This document shows positions 59,824-64,000 of a stretch of DNA of 64,000 nucleotides, one piece after another. Under the pieces are notes generated by a model. It made no database searches and was not told where the DNA came from. It saw only the letters and a list, made by a program, of their open reading frames with translations. The stretch spans positions 124,001 through 188,000 of the forward strand of contig CAZOQS010000002.1 of the NCBI GenBank assembly GCA_964582475.1, read 5' to 3'. The DNA is from JAGOTP01 sp964582475 (lineage in GTDB: Bacteria > Patescibacteriota > Patescibacteriia > 2-12-FULL-60-25). The position numbers and the translations under genes were made by a program. The number at the start of each line of letters is the position of its first letter. The stretch's first letter is position 1.

Positions 59824-60831
59824 TCAAGAAAAATCGCTCTTGTAGATTGAGGTAAGTGTGTAGAGCAAGCTGACGGCCAGCGGACCAATCAACAAACCCA
59901 CAGGTCCAAATAAGGCGATCCCACCCAATACAGCAAAGAGAATGAACAGTGGCGGAATGCTGATCTTGCTTCCGATCACGAGTGGACTCAAGAAGTTATC
60001 GATCGCTCCCACGAGAATCGCTGACCAGGCCGCCATTCCAATCGCTCCCCAGGTATTTCCCGTCGAAAAGAGGAAGATGATGGACGGAACGGAAACAAAG
60101 GCGGTTCCGATCGTTGGCAAGAGTGAAGAGAACATCGCCACCAATCCCCAGAGGGCGGGATTCGGCACCCCAAAGAGTGCTAATCCGATCCCCATGAGCA
60201 ACCCTTGAATGATCGCGATCAACAAATATCCTTTTATAACCCCATCAATTGATTGAGCGAGCTTTGTCAGAATTTTTGTATCGTCCCGATCCGGTAACGG
60301 GCTAAACCTCACCACCTCTTTGACCCAGCGGGCGCCATCTTTCAAGAAGTAGAACAAGCTAATGAACATTAAGAGGACCGCAAAGAGCGTTGATACGGTC
60401 GAAGCGAAGACGGACGCGAGATTTTTTGTCACGAGCGAGATACTATCTGATGCTCGTTCCCGTAAATCGAAGGAAAATCCTTCTGGCAGGATCGTTTGCA
60501 GAGAACGATTGATCGTATCCAGGAAAGCAACGGCTCCTCTTCCATCCGCCAGCTCACGATAGGCGTCTTGTGACTGGTGGAAGACTAACGTACCAATGCC
60601 GATCAAGGGAATTCCCAACGCAACCGCGAAGAGAGTGATCACGAGAAGTGCCGCGGGAAAGTCGGGAACTTTCCTGGCACGCAACCATAAGAAAATTGGA
60701 TGCAAAACGACCGCAAACGAAGCTCCTACAATTAAGACTGCTAGGAAAGGCCGGAAAATCAACGCCACTAATAGAAACGTCAGGAGGGACAGGGTGAAAA
60801 AGAACCACTTTTCTGTAATGTGTGCTTTCAT
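59824..60831 (-). CDS. AI-2E family transporter
   Basis: A 335-residue polytopic membrane protein of the AI-2E/PerM family: seven to eight helices, the central SLFYFLKDGARWVKEVVRFSP, then GLLMGIGLALFGVPNPALWGLVAMFSSLLP and GSKISIPPLFILFAVLGGIALFGPVGLLIGPL. Members export small molecules or act as Na+/H+ antiporters; substrate unknown. A perfect TATAAT (60838-60843, - strand) ends 6 nt before the ATG. Confidence 0.93.
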   Translation of the reverse strand: MKAHITEKWFFFTLSLLTFLLVALIFRPFLAVLIVGASFAVVLHPIFLWLRARKVPDFPAALLVITLFAVALGIPLIGIGTLVFHQSQDAYRELADGRGAVAFLDTINRSLQTILPEGFSFDLRERASDSISLVTKNLASVFASTVSTLFAVLLMFISLFYFLKDGARWVKEVVRFSPLPDRDDTKILTKLAQSIDGVIKGYLLIAIIQGLLMGIGLALFGVPNPALWGLVAMFSSLLPTIGTAFVSVPSIIFLFSTGNTWGAIGMAAWSAILVGAIDNFLSPLVIGSKISIPPLFILFAVLGGIALFGPVGLLIGPLAVSLLYTLTSIYKSDFS

Positions 60832-60837
60832 AAGGGG

Positions 60838-60843
60838 ATTATA
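60838..60843 (-). promoter_or_regulatory. Perfect -10 box 6 nt before the start codon
   Basis: TATAAT on the - strand, then CCCCTT, then ATG (60831). The clearest leaderless-type start in the window. Confidence 0.6.
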
Positions 60844-60912
60844 CCTTATATTTGGCAGAGTGCTACGTCTATCCTGTATACTTGCGTCCTCCTTTCTGTC
60901 CCATCCTCCGCT

Positions 60913-61326
60913 ATGCCCCATCCTCTCCCCCGTCCTCCGATTTTTTCTCTCCGCGTTGGCAAAAGCGCGGCAGGATTCGGGATTTTTGCGGTCGAGGAGA
61001 TCCCCGCCGGGCGGTTCATTCTCGAATACTGGGGAGAGCTTGTCACAAGTGACGTCGCGGATAAGGTGGGCGGCCGCTATTTATTTGACCTAGAAAATGG
61101 AAATGCGATTCTTGGGGGCACGCGCAAGAACATCGCGCGCTACGTAAATCATGCCTGTCGACCCAATGCCGAGACGCGCACGGTGGGCAATCGTATCTAC
61201 ATCTTCTCCACCAAGCGCATCAAAGCGGGAGAAGAAATCACGTACGACTACGGAAAGGACTATTTCACTCGCATTATCACGCCGAAAAAGTGTATTTGTA
61301 AGACCTGTCTGAAGCGACGAGCCTAG
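60913..61326 (+). CDS. SET-domain protein
   Basis: A 137-residue stand-alone SET domain. SVGKSAAGFGIFA-like start (RVGKSAAGFGIFAVEEI), pseudoknot motif RYVNHACRPNAE, GEEITYDYG, and a post-SET-like CICKTC. SET proteins transfer methyl groups from SAM to lysine; bacterial versions may act on DNA-binding or ribosomal proteins, or on host targets. The target here is unknown. ATG 60913 follows TCCGCT. It is divergent from the AI-2E gene. Confidence 0.88.
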   Translation: MPHPLPRPPIFSLRVGKSAAGFGIFAVEEIPAGRFILEYWGELVTSDVADKVGGRYLFDLENGNAILGGTRKNIARYVNHACRPNAETRTVGNRIYIFSTKRIKAGEEITYDYGKDYFTRIITPKKCICKTCLKRRA

Positions 61327-61342
61327 ACTCACCTCTCTTCAG

Positions 61343-61385
61343 TTGACCGCTGCGTCGCTGTGTGATGAATTATTCGCACAGCGAC
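61343..61385 (+). promoter_or_regulatory. Promoter region with 9-bp hairpin, cassette E
   Basis: TTGACC (61343-61348) with a weak -10 (TGAATT at 61366 or AATTAT at 61368). An inverted repeat GTCGCTGTG (61354-61362) / CACAGCGAC (61377-61385) spans the -10 region; its right arm abuts the Shine-Dalgarno AAGGAG (61386-61391). Confidence 0.45.
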
Positions 61386-61401
61386 AAGGAGACATCAGGT
61401 C

Positions 61402-61767
61402 ATGCTAAAAACGGAACAGGGTGCTCGAATCCTTCATCTGCTCTCGATCCGAGGCAACAACTCAGACGCTGCCGATCGTGTACGCGAACTGCTGAAAGCG
61501 AAGCTCTGGGCGGAAGAGACCTACAAAGGTCTCCTGCTCACCCTCGCCGAGAACAGGTGGCTCCACGAAGAACGCTTCCCTCTCATTGAACGACTGAAGG
61601 GAGATGCCCTTAACGAGTATGAGTTCATGCACCTGGACGCGTTAAGCCTCCTGGTCGGCGTTCCGCTCGAACCCGCCGTGCTGATCAAAGAGGAGCACGC
61701 TGGTGAAAAGCGCTGGTACGCGGCGTATCTCGACCTTGTCCGTCTCAAGGCGCTTCTCGCAGCCTGA
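61402..61767 (+). CDS. Hypothetical protein of GC-rich cassette E
   Basis: A 121-residue, largely helical soluble protein: MLKTEQGARILHLLSIRG, SDAADRVRELLKAKLWAEE, YKGLLLTLAENRWLHEERFPLIERL, NEYEFMHLDALSLLVGVPLEP and a C-terminal YLDLVRLKALLAA. No cysteines and no signal peptide. No family recognised. AAGGAG lies 10 nt before the ATG, the gene is GC-rich, and a hairpin follows the stop. Same cassette-like build as the GC-rich genes near 34.0, 49.9 and 55.7 kb. Confidence 0.6.
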   Translation: MLKTEQGARILHLLSIRGNNSDAADRVRELLKAKLWAEETYKGLLLTLAENRWLHEERFPLIERLKGDALNEYEFMHLDALSLLVGVPLEPAVLIKEEHAGEKRWYAAYLDLVRLKALLAA

Positions 61768-61792
61768 AAGAGACCGCTGTCTTTCTCCTCCA

Positions 61793-61821
61793 CCCCACGA
61801 CCATCGACCCGGTTCGTGGGG
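61793..61821 (+). terminator. Hairpin after cassette E
   Basis: CCCCACGA (61793-61800) pairs with TCGTGGGG (61814-61821). Only a weak T-rich stretch (TGTGTTTATG) follows. Confidence 0.45.
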
Positions 61822-61847
61822 CGATGTGTTTATGCGACATCTTCACG

Positions 61848-61876
61848 TTGACGCTGGCTCGGGAGCAATCTAGTAT
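61848..61876 (+). promoter_or_regulatory. Promoter of ccdA
   Basis: TTGACG (61848-61853), 17-nt spacer, TAGTAT (61871-61876), 10 nt before the ATG at 61887. Confidence 0.65.
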
Positions 61877-61886
61877 TTACTGCATC

Positions 61887-62657
61887 ATGCTCCTTGCTCT
61901 TGCGATCCCCGCCTTCCTCGCTGGTTTTCTGATGTTCCTTGCGCCCTGCACACTTCCACTCGTGCCTGGCTATCTGGCGTTTATCAGCGGGGTGTCTGTC
62001 CACGAGACACAGAAAAACAAAGAAGGCGCGGGATCCATACGCAAAAAGATTCTCTGGAACGCGCTGTTCTATATTTTGGGCTTTAGTGTCGTCTTCATCT
62101 TGCTCGGGACGCTCTTAAGCAGCCTCGGACGCTACGGCTTTGGGAATTATCGCGTCTATCTTGAAAAAATCAGCGGTGGATTGATCCTCCTCTTAGGCCT
62201 CTCGATGACGCGCCTCTTCGATCTCTCGTTCTTTGATTTTCTCGCAAAAGACCGGCATTTCACCTTCACACGGAAGCTCGCCCCGGGAAAACCCTTGAGC
62301 TCCTTTCTCTTCGGAGCCACGTTCGCCCTTGGTTGGTCTCCCTGCATCGGTCCGATCTTGGGGTCGATTCTGCTCCTCGCTTCGACTTCCGGAACGATTC
62401 TTGAAGGGACGTTTCTGCTCGCCGTCTTTTCCCTTGGGTTAGCGGTCCCCTTTTTCCTTGTCGCGCTTGGGATCGGACAAGCGACAAAAATCATTCGTCA
62501 GATGAGCAAGTACTTGTCGCTCTTTTCCGTCATTGGAGGGATCTTGATTGCGATGCTTGGTCTCCTTGTCCTCACGGGACATATGGATCTTTGGACCGGG
62601 CTTTTCTTCCGCGTATTTCGTTTTATGAACTATGACGGCTTGTTGAAGTACTTTTAG
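61887..62657 (+). CDS. CcdA-family thiol-disulfide transmembrane protein
   Basis: A 256-residue protein with six membrane helices of the CcdA/DsbD-beta type. The two redox cysteines are in FLAPCTLPLVPGYLAF (helix 1) and GWSPCIGPILGS (helix 4). It passes electrons from cytoplasmic thioredoxin to extracytoplasmic thiol partners. ATG 61887 starts directly at helix 1. It overlaps the convergent MBL gene by 4 nt. Confidence 0.92.
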   Translation: MLLALAIPAFLAGFLMFLAPCTLPLVPGYLAFISGVSVHETQKNKEGAGSIRKKILWNALFYILGFSVVFILLGTLLSSLGRYGFGNYRVYLEKISGGLILLLGLSMTRLFDLSFFDFLAKDRHFTFTRKLAPGKPLSSFLFGATFALGWSPCIGPILGSILLLASTSGTILEGTFLLAVFSLGLAVPFFLVALGIGQATKIIRQMSKYLSLFSVIGGILIAMLGLLVLTGHMDLWTGLFFRVFRFMNYDGLLKYF

Positions 62658-63535
62658 ACTGCTTTTGCAAACGCTCCGTTCACAGGAACTTTAAGGTACA
62701 CGGCTCCATTCTCCTCTGGGTCGGGTAGCCTTCCTGCGCGGATATTGATTTGAATAGACGGAATAATCAGGCGAGGCATCCCAAGCGTCGCGTCTCGCTG
62801 AGCGCGTGTCTGAATAAACTCCTGTTTCGTCACGCCTTCAGAAACATGCCTATTTCTTTGTTTTTGTTCTTCGACGGTTGATTCCCATCGATACTCGCTT
62901 CTTCCTTCAGAGAGATAATCGTGACAGAGAAAGATTCTGGTTTCGCTCGGGAGTTGATACACGCGATGAATCGAATCGAAGAGCGCTTCGGCACTTCCCC
63001 CTGGAAAATCACAACGCGCGGTTCCGTAGTCAGGCATAAAAATCGTGTCCCCCACGAACAGTGCATCCCCAATCAGATACGAGACATCGGCGGGAGTATG
63101 ACCCGGGGTCGCCATCACAGTCGCTGTTAGGGAGCCGATCGCAAAGACCTCCCCGTCTTTCCAGAGATGGTCGAATTGACTCCCATCCGTAGGGAAACGT
63201 TCCGAGAGATGAAAGACGCTCGCAAAGACCTTCTGCACATCTACGATTCGCTCCCCGATCGCGATCTTCCCACCAAGTTGCTGCTGCAGATAGTGGGCCG
63301 CGGTCACGTGATCGGCATGGGCATGCGTTTCGAGAATCCAAACAACCGAGTAGCGCTCCCGACGAATAAGCTCGATGATCTGGTTCGCATTCTCAAACGA
63401 GAGCGTTCCACTCGATGGATCGAAATCAAGCACGCTATCAATAATCGCCGCTTCTCGCGTCTCGGGATCAGCCACGACATGCGTTACCGTAAAGGTCGCC
63501 TTGTCGAAAAATGAATGGATGAGGGGTTGAAGCAT
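62654..63535 (-). CDS. Persulfide-dioxygenase-like MBL-fold hydrolase
   Basis: A 293-residue metallo-beta-lactamase-fold protein of the ETHE1/Blh group. Metal ligands are in ETHAHADHVTAA, ATPGHTPADVSYLIGDALFVGDTIF and the histidine in FLCHDYLSEG; CDFPGGSAEALFDSI is group-specific. It is predicted to oxidise persulfides to sulfite. The C-terminal extension (RLIIPSIQINIRAG, YLKVPVNGAF) is typical of the bacterial form. The rhodanese gene lies just upstream on the same strand. Confidence 0.92.
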   Translation of the reverse strand: MLQPLIHSFFDKATFTVTHVVADPETREAAIIDSVLDFDPSSGTLSFENANQIIELIRRERYSVVWILETHAHADHVTAAHYLQQQLGGKIAIGERIVDVQKVFASVFHLSERFPTDGSQFDHLWKDGEVFAIGSLTATVMATPGHTPADVSYLIGDALFVGDTIFMPDYGTARCDFPGGSAEALFDSIHRVYQLPSETRIFLCHDYLSEGRSEYRWESTVEEQKQRNRHVSEGVTKQEFIQTRAQRDATLGMPRLIIPSIQINIRAGRLPDPEENGAVYLKVPVNGAFAKAV

Positions 63536-63556
63536 ACGGATAAGGGATCGAATCTC

Positions 63557-64000
63557 TTATTGCTTATTCCACGGCATCTTTGAGAGGAGAAGTGCCATTC
63601 CACACCATCCCGTCAGGCCGGCAAATACCAATCCTGCACCGATGAAGCCTGGAAGGAGAAGGAACCCGACCCCTCCTACGTACGTGAGAACCACACCGAG
63701 CAAAATAAGTGAACCAGCCACAATAAAAACCTGCTGTGTCAGAGGAATCCGAGAAGACGTCGAGGCTGTTTTTAGCCCGGCTGTTTCCCAGGCCATAAGA
63801 CCTCCTTCCACGTTCACAAGTTCCGCCTTCACTCCTAAGCGTTCCAGCTCTTCAATCGCACGCTTGCTTCGATTTCCAGAACGGCAATGGACGTAGATCG
63901 TCTTTTTTTCTTGCAGCTCTGACAGGCGCGCCGCGAGCTGATCGAGCGGCATGCTTTTTACGCCTTCAATATGTTTTGCTTTGTACTCATCCGGTGTACA
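63557..64000 (-). CDS. Rhodanese-DUF2892 fusion, 5' end missing
   Basis: The frame is open to the window edge, so the N-terminus is cut off; 147 residues are visible. The rhodanese part reads CTPDEYKAKHIEGV, then the active-site loop HCRSGNRS with the catalytic cysteine, then LVNVEGGLMAWETAG. Two or three membrane helices follow (QQVFIVAGSLILLGVVL, GGVGFLLLPGFIGAGLVFAG), matching the DUF2892 inner-membrane module often fused to rhodanese. It moves sulfane sulfur and pairs functionally with the adjacent persulfide dioxygenase. An internal ATG at 63952 is not the true start. Confidence 0.9.
   Translation of the reverse strand, partial: CTPDEYKAKHIEGVKSMPLDQLAARLSELQEKKTIYVHCRSGNRSKRAIEELERLGVKAELVNVEGGLMAWETAGLKTASTSSRIPLTQQVFIVAGSLILLGVVLTYVGGVGFLLLPGFIGAGLVFAGLTGWCGMALLLSKMPWNKQ

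Noticed and set aside
1..64000. CRISPR arrays, rRNA, tRNA, transposases or phage genes
   Set aside because: No regularly spaced repeats, no conserved RNA gene sequence and no such protein motifs were seen on either strand.

Overview
The window reads as one stretch of a bacterial chromosome with moderate GC. It most likely comes from a member of the Candidate Phyla Radiation (Patescibacteria, Parcubacteria-like). That placement is an inference. It rests on compact genes with almost no spacers, near-absence of Shine-Dalgarno sequences, many promoters whose -10 box lies only 6-8 nt before the start codon, and typical families of that group (double CxxC-x17-CxxC RGG protein, DUF4349, DUF2207, M32 peptidase, MreBCD/PBP2). 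No rRNA, tRNA, CRISPR array, insertion sequence or prophage was found.

Layout. 1-117 is the start of a GC-rich gene leaving the window. 0.27-14.0 kb is an unbroken + strand block: helicase-nuclease, DciA-like protein, mreB-mreC-mreD-mrdA, greA, lysS, a degenerate nucleotidyltransferase, serS, alr and an FtsQ-like protein. 14.0-21.9 kb is a loose zone holding a 28-bp dif-like palindrome, a 45-aa membrane microprotein, an FkbM methyltransferase, an acidic protein, two structured inverted-repeat elements and a GH1 glycosidase. 15.4-38.3 kb is mostly - strand: DUF218, rmuC, exonuclease, typA, beta-CASP hydrolase, dnaE, pheT-pheS, rseP, rsmE, an ABC exporter, an RsiV-like lipoprotein, msrA and msrB. 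38.4-64.0 kb is mixed: greA paralogue, Nudix, flavoprotein, zinc-type ABC importer divergent from a cold-shock gene, rarA, hydrolase, ABC-F, aldo/keto reductase, M32 peptidase, DUF2207, glutaredoxin, AI-2E transporter, SET-domain protein, CcdA, persulfide-dioxygenase-like hydrolase and rhodanese.

The main large-scale signal is a candidate replication terminus near 14.0-14.4 kb. Gene direction converges there. A palindrome with dif architecture (11-6-11) lies at 13990-14017. The heptamer GTGGGAG lies on the + strand 10 times and never on the - strand to the left, and 18 times on the - strand against 2 on the + strand to the right, whichever strand is coding. A separate 13-mer, TTGCGTCGTAAAA, occurs six times, only between 12.4 and 21.1 kb, and its orientation also flips near 14.3 kb.

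The second signal is a set of isolated, very GC-rich single genes of unknown function (1-117, 33926-34396, 49927-50358, 55729-56733, 61402-61767). Each has some combination of its own sigma70-like promoter, a real Shine-Dalgarno sequence and its own hairpin terminator, unlike the native, largely leaderless genes around it. They look like independently acquired expression cassettes; two encode cysteine-rich lipoproteins.
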